Below the pieces are notes generated by a model. That model was not told the DNA's origin and made no database searches. It was given only the letters and a program-made list of their open reading frames with translations. Made by a program: the position numbers and the translations under genes. This document shows, one piece after another, positions 10,777 to 21,499 of a DNA stretch of 64,000 bases. This DNA is from Amaranthus tricolor (taxonomy: Eukaryota > Streptophyta > Magnoliopsida > Caryophyllales > Amaranthaceae). The stretch spans positions 17,466,518-17,530,517 of the forward strand of contig NC_080060.1 in assembly GCF_026212465.1 (NCBI RefSeq), written 5' to 3'. The stretch's first letter is position 1. Every line of letters starts with the position of its first letter.

Positions 10777-11436
10777 CTAGTCGGAGTATTTGCATTCTCG
10801 AATGAAGCCTGCTTTCAACAACTTTTCTACTTCTGTTTTGGCCACCTCTATTCTCTCTTTCCCCTGATGTCTTAACTTTTGCTTCACGGGTTTGTAGCCT
10901 GAATTTATGTCAAGTTCGACTAGAGGGTCTGTGTGTGGTTGCTGTAGTGGTTGAGAGGTAGTAGCATCGAACCTCATGGTCGGCCCGCTTGTTGTGGCTT
11001 TTGGAGGTCCTTTTAGCAGAGTGTGGACGCTATCTCTTGCGGCGCAGATGGTAGGATATTCTTCAGTGTAACCTCCAAAAATCACATTAATAGTTCCTTG
11101 TGTGTTGGAACTTTTACGCCTGGCCTCATCCCTCTTGGGGGATCTGCGTCTTTCATTCCAAGGCCTCCTTTCCGCTTCTCTTCTTGCGTCATAGTCCTTC
11201 CGGTTGATGAACCTCGACAGTTTTCCCTCATCGGCCAATTGATGTAGGATACGTTTGAGTTCGCGGCATTGAGCCACAGTGTGGCCGTGTTCTTTGTGGT
11301 AATCACACCACAGATTATAGTTGCGTCGATTGGAGGGGGTGGTAGTAGGAGGTGGAGTTGGCAACTCATCCCGGACGGCGAAGAATATATCCTTCCTGTT
11401 CCGGTTGAACATCGGGTCGTTACCTCCATCTAGCAA
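10777..11436 (-). pseudogene. Gag zinc-finger region joined to RT N-terminus, protease deleted
   Basis: The frame contains the gag finger CDYHKEHGHTVAQC (CX2HX4HX4C) with a basic tail, then FGGYTEEYP and SVHTLLKG, and passes within a few residues from HTDPLVE to GYKPVKQKLRHQGKERIE, the known start of RT. In the related element at 58771-62413 the corresponding interval holds about 720 bp with the protease DTGS motif and GLPLINKIKAV. Here that piece is absent and the frame is kept, so the protease has been excised. The frame is offset from gag upstream (shift near 11430-11436), either a programmed shift or decay. Confidence 0.82.
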
Positions 11437-12605
11437 ATTTCGCGTCCTGGACTCCCCTTCAGCGACATATAGTTTCTATCCCTCCTTGATGAATGTTCCT
11501 CTCTGTTCCTTGAGGAATGATTGGAGGATATTGGATCCTTCTTTTCTAACCTTCGTTTTTTGGGGTCATGTGCTTGACATATCTCGGAGGCCGTGACATA
11601 GCTTTGACATTGCTTCATGGCCTTCGCGTATGTCTTCACTTGACTCTCGACCAACTGAAACTTCAGCCTTTGAGCCTTCATTCCATTGATCAGAGCGTTT
11701 AATGCGACTGATTCTTCCAAATCAGTTACTTCCAATACTGCCTCGTGGAATTTCTTTAAATATGATGATATGGATTCCCCTTCCAATTGCGTTATGCTGA
11801 GCAAGTAGAAGTTCGATTTCTCCTGCCTTCTGGACGCTACGAAATGACCCAGGAATTTGCCTTCTAGTTGGGCAAAGTTGTGGATACTTCCCCCCGGAAG
11901 GGAGGTATATCACGTCAAAGCTACTCCTGTGAGAGTAGTTGGGTAGAACTTGCACCACAATGACGGGTTAGTGGTGTACAGCAGCATCAGGTTCTTGTAG
12001 GCCATCAAGTGTTCCTCTGGGTAGGACGTTCCATCGAAGGCCGCTATATTCGGGATCTTTATTTTCCCGGGGTTGGGAGTATTCAGTATCTCTGGAGCCA
12101 GCGGAGAGATTATTGGCATAAGATCTTCGGGGAGGCTACTCTTGCCGGCCTCATTCCACGGCATGGTGATGGGGCTGATGGGACGGCTAGATCCCGCGAG
12201 TTGTGCTTTTTTCCTTTCTTCCCTCCTTTTGTCCACCAGCGATTGAACGCTTTCGGACGCCCTTTGCTTCTTGCTTTCTAGATAGGTACGAGCGTCTCGA
12301 GAGGCGGTCTTAGATTCGTCATCTCGAGGATCACTCCTGTTGAGACTTGTGTGTGTCCTTGATCTCTCCCGTCTTTTCTTATTTCTTCTGCTGGAACGTG
12401 ACATCCCCGAGTTCCCATCTTGAGATTCATGGGATTTCGGTATCTCTTGATGGGGTTCGATTCGTTCTTGCAGATTTTTTATTTGGTCCGCCATGTCCTC
12501 CAACACTCGTTGTTGAGTAGGGTTATTATTTATGACGGCGCGGAGTTGTTTGGAGAAGGCGGCAGTGAGGTTTCGTACTAGCATGTCCAGATCACGGCGA
12601 ATCAC
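11430..12605 (-). pseudogene. Gypsy element 1 gag (capsid polyprotein)
   Basis: The first long frame after the primer-binding site. The N-terminal half is charged and Arg/Ser-rich. The retrotransposon-gag core follows, with IPNIAAFDGTSYPEEHLMAY, LWCKFYPTTLTGVALT, then after a stop FAQLEGKFLGHFVASRRQ and EGESISSYLKKFHEAVLEV. One TGA at 11910-11912 interrupts the frame at the Trp position of the conserved A-x-x-W motif; otherwise the frame is the same on both sides. Capsid would assemble cytoplasmic virus-like particles. ATG at 12603-12605 is the first in frame. Confidence 0.85.
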
Positions 12606-12707
12606 GGCTTAGTTGTTAGCGTGGCCCGCTGAAGTGTCTATATCTGTGCTGTGCACGGTAGCGGTTTGAGTTGGATTCTTCTTGGGAGCCATGACTTTTT
12701 ATTCGAG

Positions 12708-12725
12708 TCCCCACAGACGGCGCCA
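12708..12725 (-). other. Primer-binding site of gypsy element 1
   Basis: Three bases inside the 5' LTR the minus strand reads TGGCGCCGTCTGTGGGGA. TGGCGCCGT is the start of the tRNA-Asp-type site used by many Tat and Athila elements, but the remaining bases differ from that tRNA, so the exact primer is uncertain. Confidence 0.7.
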
Positions 12726-12728
12726 AAC

Positions 12729-13294
12729 TGTTTCGGTTGCGAAACGAGGAAGTGGAAGACGCTTGAAATACCGAAAGTGGAAGCGTTGTCAGGAACGGCG
12801 ATTCGTGGAAGGAAGCGACTTGAATTCCTACAACTCAATACGTTAGCCTTGTCCGAGGGTTGAGACTGCTTGTATTTTGGTAGGCTAATGAAATGGAGTT
12901 TGAGTAAGGATATTAAGAGGGTTATTCTCAGATGATCCTTTCCTTTCTGATGGTTGTCTCTATTTATAGTGGTGGAAAAGAAGTTACCTCTATGAGGAGG
13001 TTGATTATTATGGGTGATAGTGGGCAGTTATCAGCACTAAAGAAGGGGAACCAAGAAATGAGGAATGGAGGGTAGTTGTCAAATAGGAAGTTAGGTCAAT
13101 CTGGAGGTTACCTCCCAGGGGAAGTTAGGGTATTTGGGAGTTACTAGCTCATGGGTCAATTAAGGAGGTTGGGGAATTCAGAAAAAGCCCATTGACCAAA
13201 AGTCAAGGCCAATATGAAAGGTTAAAGGGTATTAAGGTAATATGACATTAATAATTTAAATAAATAAGTAAATTAAATAAGTGATACCATGACA
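12729..13294 (-). repeat. 5' LTR of gypsy element 1 (566 bp)
   Basis: Pairs with 1794-2459. It lacks about 100 bp present in the other LTR after position 12861. The promoter TATA box CTATAAATAG is on the minus strand at 12960-12969, upstream of the PBS and gag as required. Confidence 0.93.
12960..12969 (-). promoter_or_regulatory. LTR promoter TATA box
   Basis: CTATAAATAG on the minus strand in the 5' LTR. The same box is at 2125-2134 in the other LTR. Its position fits transcription toward gag. Confidence 0.65.
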
Positions 13295-13299
13295 AGGTA
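13295..13299. repeat. Target-site duplication of gypsy element 1 (right)
   Basis: AGGTA, identical to 1789-1793. Confidence 0.93.
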
Positions 13300-13755
13300 A
13301 ATATAATGTAAATTCCACATAAAGAGTATGGTAAGAAATTATACCATACTAACATCAAAAATTAGTATAAAGTACTAATTAAGAAAATAAATGGTGTAAT
13401 TCTCCCAGCTAAGCACTTTAAGCTCCAAAATAAAAATCTTTCAAGAATCCAAAATATTACCAAACTATGCTCCCAAAATAAAGATAATGTATGCTAGAAA
13501 AGTAATATATAATGCACCTTCCTCTTAATTTCTTCAACTAATAAAATTAGAGATTTTGTGAGTGATATTACAAAATGAAGTTCGGAGGAAGAATTGAAGA
13601 AATTAAATGGCTAATAAAAAAAACCAATAGAACACATGGCTAGAACGGGTTTGTGTTGGAAGGTTTTGTTTCAATATAATATTTACCATGTAGTAAGCTA
13701 CGACAAAGGCTAGTATTAACATAGATTAGAAAGGGACAAATAAATAAGGAATTGA

Positions 13756-13786
<31 letters not shown>

Positions 13787-14307
13787 AGAAACCAATGGCT
13801 CATATCTTAAGGCCATAAGACAACATCTTGGTTGAGGAAGGGTATTGATTTTACTTTGTTAATTTACTTATGTAAGTGGATAAACAATAAAAAGTTGGTT
13901 AGGTTTTGACTAGGTTAGGTTTAGGTAATTTTAGGTGTAGAAAGAGCTTTTTTTTAAAAAATAATAATAATAATAATAAATAAAAAAAATAAAACTAAAT
14001 TAACGTTAGTAACAAAGAAAATATACTAGTTTAAAATAGTTAAAAAAAAATTAAAATTGTTAAAATAATCATTAACGAAATTAGTTAAGAAATGGAGAAA
14101 GAGTTATAAATTAATTTGGTTTGGAGTTTAATAAAATAAAAATTTTAAATTGAATCGAAAGTGAAGAATAATGAACTGAAATGATAAATTAAATATAGTT
14201 GGAGTCCAAGAATTAAGAAATAAAAAAATTAATGAATCAAGAATTAGTCGTAAATGATTAAGATTAGGATTTTCAAGTTTGTTAAATAAATATTTATGAT
14301 ATTAAGT
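13300..14307. other. AT-rich spacer with poly-A tract
   Basis: No coding region. It includes an uninterrupted run of 27 A at 13757-13783 followed by GAAAGAAA, and an AATAATAAT run near 13961-13980. It continues the flank found before 1789. Confidence 0.6.
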
Positions 14308-14315
14308 CCTACTGC

Positions 14316-14954
14316 TAGGGATGCAGGCGGGGCGGGTCTAATAGGAGACCCGGCCCATCGGGGAGGGGATGGGTCCCGGTTTGATGGGTCATGGGGCGGG
14401 TACGGGTATAAAATTCATACCCACCGCGGGGATGGGGATGGGTTTTAGGTGATACCCGCCCCATCTCCGCCCCGCCCCCCCTCAAGATACCCGCCTCAAT
14501 ATATTTTTAAGTCTTTTGCTAGTTTCCGTTTTCTTTCCCGTTTTGTAAATGCGATATCTTCTTCGTCCGGACTCGCATTTGTCTTCATAAAAATGGTTAA
14601 AAGAGTTCAAAGTTGTTAATGATGAGTCGATTGGTATTTTAACTAGTTATTGATATTTATGTAATAATGTTATTAGTTTTTATAAAATGATTGAATATAA
14701 ATATGTGGCACAGATGGGTATTAAGCGGGGATTTGACGTGTGGTGGGGGGGGGGGGGGGGGGGGAATGGGTATTACACGGGGATGGAAACCCAGATGGGT
14801 GGGATGGTTTTAGATACAAACCCATTGGGGCGGGGACGAGGAAAAAAATTATACCCGCCGCGAGGATGGGGATGGGGATGGGGATTGCATTAACAGATGG
14901 GCATGGGGATGGTAATTCCAATACCCGCCCCGCCCCGCCCCGTTTGCATCCCTA
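14316..14954. mobile_element. Non-autonomous hAT-type element with GC-rich termini
   Basis: Begins TAGGGATGCAGGCGGGGC and ends in the inverted form GCCCCGTTTGCATCCCTA, giving inverted repeats of about 22 bp. The flanks are CCTACTGC (14308-14315) and CCTGCTGC (14955-14962), an 8-bp duplication with one mismatch, as expected for hAT. Subterminal regions are rich in GGGGATGGGGATGG and CCCGCC words in contrast to an AT-rich centre. No transposase frame is present. A 20-G run is at 14745-14764. Confidence 0.78.
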
Positions 14955-15897
14955 CCTGCTGCCACCAATTAGTGTTAAAATGGTGATATGGCAAATGAGA
15001 TTACATTTGGATATTCTTGATATATTTATATATATTTATTGAAACTATTCATGATCATAAAATAAAATATATAACGTATGTTTGATTGCATGATTGTGTG
15101 TTGATTTCTAATTACTAAAATATACTAAATCCATAATCTATAAAATGTGAGCAACTCGTTGACACTATTCACATGAATAGTTCTTTTGCCAACAAAGCGC
15201 CACGTCACAGCCACATCTCTATCTATATCTATCTATTCTATTCTATTCTATGTATCTATTATCTATTAATAATATAATCTATTAAGTATAAAAAACGAGC
15301 AACAAATTGTACTATTCATAACTTGATCTAATGAACAGTTCGTTTGCTTTCTTCGACACGTCGCTCCATCTTTTCCGCAGATCAATCACTCATAGCTCTT
15401 TAACAAAGCAGCAGTCCACACTCTAGCTACCTACTCCATTCCAGCACATCTTCAACTACTCACATGATCTTTCTTCTCCTAAATCAACCATGCTTGTCTT
15501 ACCTTCTTTCAACTCCTTAATCTGTGGCCATTAATGTTCTTCTATTGTACTACTTTTCTTGCCATATCCAATCTGTTGTACTGCTTTATTGCAAAAGTGG
15601 GTAAATATCAGTTGAATTTAAAGCTTCTACGAAGCAAATTGAAGACTTGGGTCAAGAACTTTCAATTTAGCTACCTACTCCCTTCTAGCTTGGGTTGTTG
15701 CTGTGCAAGGTAATTCATTTATGTGGTTTGGATTGATTTCAATTGCCATTAAATTTCTTTTCTACTGTTCTGCTGCTCTCATTCTGGGTTTAGGTTGTTT
15801 GGACTGCTTTCAATTGCCATTAATTTCTTTGATTTTTGTGGCTCTTATTGCAAGTATAAAATGTGGCTCTAATTTCAAAGTGCTTGGATAAACTAAA

Positions 15898-16343
15898 TGT
15901 TGGGATGAGTTATCCCACATCGATAAATTGAAAATTGTGTGCACGCTTTATAAGCTATTAGAGACCTTCTTCCCATAGCCATATGGTTTTGGGATGGTAT
16001 ATATCTCCTTGGCTTATGAAGTGTGTGCACTTGTGTCCCCCATTAATATGCTGGCATTCACAATAAGTCCAGCCTAATTTAACATGGTATCAGAGCCAAA
16101 GGTGGTTCCTGGTATGATGTGGCTCACATGTGAGGGGGAGTGTTGGAAATACTTCACATGTGAGACAAGATCCCACATCGATAAAATAGTGGGTTGTTGA
16201 CTTGCATATATAGTGGGTGAGCTAATCTTCCTACTACCATATGGTTTTGGGAAATAATGAAACTCACCAAGTGTATGTGCAAGTTAACAACCCACTATTT
16301 TATCGATGTGGGATCTTGTCTCACATGTGAAATATTTCCAACA
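15898..16343 (+). mobile_element. TRIM-type miniature LTR retrotransposon
   Basis: Flanked by perfect CTAAA duplications (15893-15897 and 16344-16348). The 5' LTR-like part (15898-16084) starts TGTTGGGATGAG and ends AACA. The initiator-Met primer site TGGTATCAGAGCC follows directly at 16085-16097, then a short core and the polypurine tract GTGAGGGGGAG, then the 3' part TGTTGGAAATAC...CCAACA (16141-16343). There is no coding capacity. The 3' part is unusual: its outer 58 bp or so are near-perfect inverted repeats of each other, and it differs greatly from the 5' part. Confidence 0.85.
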
Positions 16344-16390
16344 CTAAATTTCTCTCAACTGTTTTGCTTCTTATTGCAAGTATAAATTAT

Positions 16391-16680
16391 AAATTTGGTT
16401 TGCATTATTTTTTATACTGTTGTGATTCCAAACTTCGATTAGTCGTACATTACTTTCTTGGCATCAATTTCGAAATACTCATGAACAACGACATTAATTT
16501 CTACTGTTCTATGATTTCAGAATTGGATTGGGAACAACGACATTAATTTTCTACTGTTCTCTGATTTCGGAATTGGATTGGGTTGCATTATTTTTTATAT
16601 TATTGTGATTCCAAGCTTCGATTAGTCGTACATTACTTTCTTGGCATTAATTTCGAAATACTCATGAACAACGTAGTGTA
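16391..16680 (+). repeat. Tandem duplication, about 183-bp unit
   Basis: Two near-identical blocks, each holding TTGCATTATTTTTTATA, CGATTAGTCGTACATTAC and GAAATACTCATGAACAAC, start near 16397 and 16580. Non-coding. Confidence 0.65.
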
Positions 16681-16970
16681 TTTTATACTTGAAATTCATT
16701 GCATCATTTTTTACACTATTGTATTATGTAGTTTACTTATTTGATTCATAGTGTAATCAGTTTAATCATTTGATTCATAGCATTTACAGTGTTCTTTTTT
16801 ATTGTGAAGATTTGGTTACGTCGCATTAACTTCGGATTCATAATCAACGTGGCTACCAAACGTCACATACAAGAAATTATTCACATTTAAAGTTTTATTA
16901 GTATGATATGGTGGGGTTGAGATGAGTTTAATTCGTTGTTATCAATCGGTGGCCTTAGAAAATTAAGTCA

Positions 16971-17510
16971 TTGCGACTTAGACATTTAAGTACCCGCCTA
17001 TTTTTTTGTGACAGGTTATGGATAATCACAACAATTATACAATCTCTTGTACTAGATTTCTCCCTAATCATAGATGACATTAGCAGGAGTAAACAAGAGC
17101 GCTGTGAACAATGCTTTGGGCTATTTTTGAAGGCTAAGGGGAACCTTAGTGTATTTAGGATTTATGAAGTTATGGAGACAAAATTGTTATGGACCTTCTT
17201 AAAAAAATTCAAAAATGAGATGGATATTCATTTAACTAAGTCTTATTGTATCAAATTGGGTTTTGCTAAGTTTGTTTCATGGATTGGTATGCGTTGTCTT
17301 CGAGAGTCCAACGAATTAGAGTGGATTGTAGGCGAAGATTGTTTCACTGCTAACACTGCTATACAATCAATGGCTAAAAAGGTAATTCAGTTCTTAGAAC
17401 CTATCTACCATTTTGAGGTTAGAGATGTAAATTACAAGACTATGAATCCTGTGACTCGTTTGGTAGTCGGTCTACCGTCCGTGACATGTCCGGTAAGTGT
17501 AACACAATGA
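16971..17510 (+). other. Unrecognised open frame running into the palindrome
   Basis: A frame of 179 codons with no ATG near its left end (first Met at 17171), so if real it is an exon or a fragment. It contains ERCEQCFGLFLKAKGN and FLKKFKNEMDIHLTKSYC. I do not recognise a family. Its last 20 or so codons (VTRLVVGLPSVTC) lie in the left palindrome arm and recur inverted at 20770-20830. It sits within the Helitron territory, so it may be captured sequence. Confidence 0.3.
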
Positions 17511-20500
17511 TATTGTGAACAATACGCACTCAGCATTGGTGAGCCGTTTAATCATGCACACTACATTTGTTGTGGCATATGTACCCGCCATTTAGGCTAA
17601 AACATTTTTTGTACATAATATATATCTTGTGATTTTAATAGAATTTGAAAGTCAAAAATATTAACTTTTTCCATATGATAAACATCTTTTATTTGCATAT
17701 AGCAAAACATACCTTAGCAAAATCAAATCATAATATTTCCCACATGGGTAAAACATGCTTAGCATAATCATATCATTAAACATAACCTTTGTATTATATT
17801 GGGGCATCACTAGCATGTATGGTAATGCATCGTAACAAAAAGTGATTAAAGTTCAATATGATTTTTTTAAGGAAACCACTAAAATGTTTTGTTTCAATCC
17901 TTCTTAAAGTAAACATAACTTAAAAGGGTTTTGAAATTCATTCAAAACAACTAGAATATGATTCATAAGTCTATAAAATCATTACGACAGAAGATTTCAT
18001 AAAACACTATTTTCTTAAATACGAGATAGTTTTGTCGGTAATAAAATCGATAATTGATTTACAAAGTACATATTAATTCTCCAACAAGGCCCAAATTAAT
18101 CAAGTCATTAGAATACCTTATTTAAAATAAATTTAAGGTTGTCCCATCAAATTATAATTGGTTATGCGAATTTATAACGATCTTACAATTATTTTCGACA
18201 ATTTGGATATTTACCTTTATTTAAATGGTGTCTTGATTCCGTAAAATTTATAAACCATCTAATTTAAACTTAATTTATACTATGAGTTAGTAGATTATTA
18301 ATATAATTATAAATTTTTTATATAGGTCTATTTTTACCCAAATTTAATTAACAATATTACACTTTTTAATAAATAAACATTTTCTATTAATTTGATAAAT
18401 TAGTAAATAATTAATAATTTATTTTATAAAATTATATCAAAGTTCCAGAAGCCATATAACATCTTTATTAGGCCATTTGAACTTATAAAAATCATGTATG
18501 ATGTTTTATTATATTGTATAGACATTTTATTGATAAATAGAATAAAATAGGTTTAAAATTATTTGAGTCCGAATAAAATATTATAAAAATTATATGATAT
18601 TCTAGAAGCTATTTAAGGGGTATAAAATTTTAAATAACCATTAAAAATCATGTAGGGTATTTTTAATAATTAATATCGTTATTTTACCGATAAACCGAAT
18701 AAAATTTATTTAAGTCCATATATAGTCACGAAAATCCATATAAATTTTTGAACATTTATCTACTGTTTATATAAGTGTATCATAAAATTTTCATGTGCAA
18801 AAGAGGTCATTTAGTATTTATTTTATATTTTACCGTTTTCCAACTTACTGATTATTAATAACAGAGTAAAAATTATTAAGGTCCTTAGATGTCAATGAAA
18901 ACTTCCCAAAATTTTACCAATTCTGCTTACTGTCCATATGAGTATGTAATAAAAATTTCAAGTCTATATGTCTTTGTTTGGTAATTATTTTATATTTTAC
19001 CATTTTACAATTTACCGTTAAACAACTAATAAAAAAAAATTCCAAACTAAATATATTCAGGCCAAATCTTGTTTGAGACATTATAATATGTTTTTATTAA
19101 TTAGGAGATTACATTAGTCGTTTTTAGCGCCTAATTTTTCTTATAATAAAAGCACATTATAATGTCTCCAACAAGATTTGGCCAAAATATATTTAGTTTG
19201 AAATTTTTTTTTTATGATATTTGAATAATCGTTAAATTATTTAACATTAAATTGTAAAATGGTAAAATATAAAATAATTACCAAACAAAGACATATGGAC
19301 TTGAAATTTTTATCACATACTCATATGGACAGTTGGTAAAATTGGTAAAACTTTGGGAAGGTTTCATTGACATTTAAGGATCTTAATAATTTTTACTCAA
19401 TTATTAATAATCGGTAAGTTTGAAAACGGTAAAATATAAAATAAATACTAAATGACGTCTTTTGGACATGAAAATTTTATGAGACACTTATATAAATAGT
19501 AAATACATGTTCAAAAATTTATATAGATTTTCGTGACCATATATGGACGTAAATAAATTTTATTCGGTTTATCGGTAAAATAACGATATTAATTATTAAA
19601 AATTCTCCACATGATTTTTAATGGTTATTTAAAATTTTATACCCCTTAAAATAGCTTCTAGAATATCATATAATTTTCATAATATTTTATTCGGACTCAA
19701 ATAATTTTAAACCTATTTTATTCTATTTGTCGATAAAATGTCTATACAAAATAATAAAACATCATACATGAGTTTTATAAGTACAAATGGCTTAATAAAC
19801 ATGTTATATGGCTTCTGGAACTTTGGTATAATTTTATAAAATAAATTATTAATTATTTACTAATTTATCAAATTAATAGAAAATGTTTATTTATTAAAAA
19901 GTGTAATATTGTTAATTAAATTTGGGTAAAAATAGACCTATATAAAAAAGTTATAATTATATTAATAACCTACTAACTCATAGTATAAATTAAGTTTAAA
20001 TTAGATAGTTTATAAATTTTACGGATTTAAGACACCATTTAAATAACGGTAAATACCCAAATTGTCGAAAATAATTGTAAGATCTTTATAAATTCGCATA
20101 ACCAATTATAATCTGATGGGACAACCTTAAATTTATTTTAAATAAGGTATTCTAATGACTTGATTAATTTGGGCCTTGTTGGAGAATAAATATGTACTTT
20201 GTAAATCAATTATCGATTTTATTACCTGCAAAACTATCTCGTATTTAAGAAAATAGTGTTTTATGAAATCTTCTATCGTAATTATTTTATAGAATTATGA
20301 ATCATATTCTAGTTGTTTTGATTGAATTTCAAAACCCTTTTAAGTTATGTTTACTTTAAGAAGGATTGAAACGAAACATTTTAGTGGTTTCCTTAAAAAA
20401 ATCGTATTGAACTTTAATCACTTTTTGTTACGATGCATTACCATACATGCTAGTGATGCCCCAATATAATACAAAGGTTGTGTTTAATGATATGATTATG

Positions 20501-20830
20501 CTAAGCATGTTTTACCCATGTGGGAAATATTATGATTTGATTTTGCTCAGTCGAAAATAAAGTATGTTTTGCTATATGCAAATAAAAGATGTTTATCATA
20601 TGGAAAAAGTTAATATTTTTGACTTTCAAATGCTATTAAAATCACAAGATATATATTATGTATAAAATTTTTTTTAGCCTAAATGGAGGGTACATATGCC
20701 ACAAAAAATGTTGTGTGCATGATTAAACGGCTCACCAATGCTGAGCGCGTATTGTTCACAATACCATTGTGTTACACTTGCCGGACATGTCAAGGACGGC
20801 AGACCGACTACCAAACGAGTCATAGGATGA
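17445..20830. repeat. Giant palindrome: two 1.65-kb inverted arms with a 63-bp loop
   Basis: The left arm (17445-19088) is the reverse complement of the right arm (19152-20830), with scattered substitutions and small indels. For example GGTGAGCCGTTTAATCATGC near 17540 pairs with GCATGATTAAACGGCTCACC near 20717, and GGCCAAATCTTG near 19062 with CAAGATTTGGCC near 19168. The loop itself holds AATTAGG...CCTAATT. No terminal motif or clear target duplication was found, so it is either a foldback element or a local inverted duplication. A transcript would fold into a long double-stranded RNA. Confidence 0.9.
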
Positions 20831-21499
20831 CTCACAGAGTACCTATGTAAACTTATGATATGAGTTTGAAATTGATTTGGATACATTGAGATCTTATGAT
20901 TTATGATAAAAATGAGAATTTGAAATGACTACAGAGGCATTGAACTTGATTTGAATCATAATATGATTTATCAAATGAAAAAGCATATTTCAAAATGAAT
21001 TTACTCAAATAAAAAAAGGTTTTAATAACTTGTTTGACGGAAACCAGTGTGTTTATACTCGGCCTTTTTGCTGATACTATGCTTTGTATGTTCTTCCAAT
21101 GGCTTTGTTTTTAGAGTAAACCTCTATGGCACCTCGACGGAGAATGGATATGCGAGCGGAAGATGAACCAGAGTTGGAGTATGACTCCCCTTTCGTTTAG
21201 ATCTCTTTATTGTATTTGGGAGACTATTAGTTTAGATTTAGACTATTTTAAGGGTGTAATTTGAACTTTGGACTTATTTCGATTTGGTTGTAATTTTCCT
21301 ATATTTTGGATAGTTAAGACTTCCATAATATTGCTTTGGTTTGGTTCAAGTATTGTACTTGGATATTGGTTTGACCTTTAACTAACCCCTTAATTGTGTT
21401 GGCAAAAGTAAGCTTCCGTTTGATTAATACTAAATTCCAGTTAGTGTTTGCCTTCATAATTCGAGGCGGTTACATGCGTGGAGAATATTCGATTTTGGC
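20831..21499 (+). other. Unassigned region, possible retrotransposon remnant
   Basis: No supported gene. A short frame from ATG 21127 (MAPRRRMDMRAEDEPELEYD) ends after about 24 codons, and T/G-rich sequence follows that resembles LTR or UTR sequence. I cannot assign a family. Confidence 0.35.

Larger units (their letters stand above)
1794..13294 (-). mobile_element. Ty3/gypsy LTR retrotransposon, Tat/Retand type (element 1)
   Basis: An 11.5-kb element bounded by TG...CA LTRs and AGGTA duplications. On the minus strand the order is LTR, primer-binding site, gag, gag zinc finger, reverse transcriptase, two consecutive RNase H-type domains, integrase, then a 5.4-kb 3' region and LTR. The double RNase H, the CX2HX4HX4C gag finger and an extra gene downstream of integrase in antisense are known marks of the Tat lineage (Retand, Ogre, Grande relatives). 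It is dead: protease is missing and gag and pol carry several stops. The LTRs differ by roughly 20 substitutions by eye plus a deletion of about 100 bp, so insertion is not very recent. Confidence 0.93.

Noticed and set aside
11023..11596. Plus-strand frames opposite gag (also 8246-8467, 9293-9861, 10013-10456)
   Set aside because: Antisense shadows of gag-pol, without motifs.
14687..15042. Gly-rich and Pro-rich frames across the G20 run
   Set aside because: Translation of the hAT terminus and homopolymer; no homology pattern.
15129..15215. Alternative Helitron 5' end at TCCATAATC (15129)
   Set aside because: It resembles the region inside 15216 and has A before TC, but lacks the TCTCTATC start; kept only as a possible older end.
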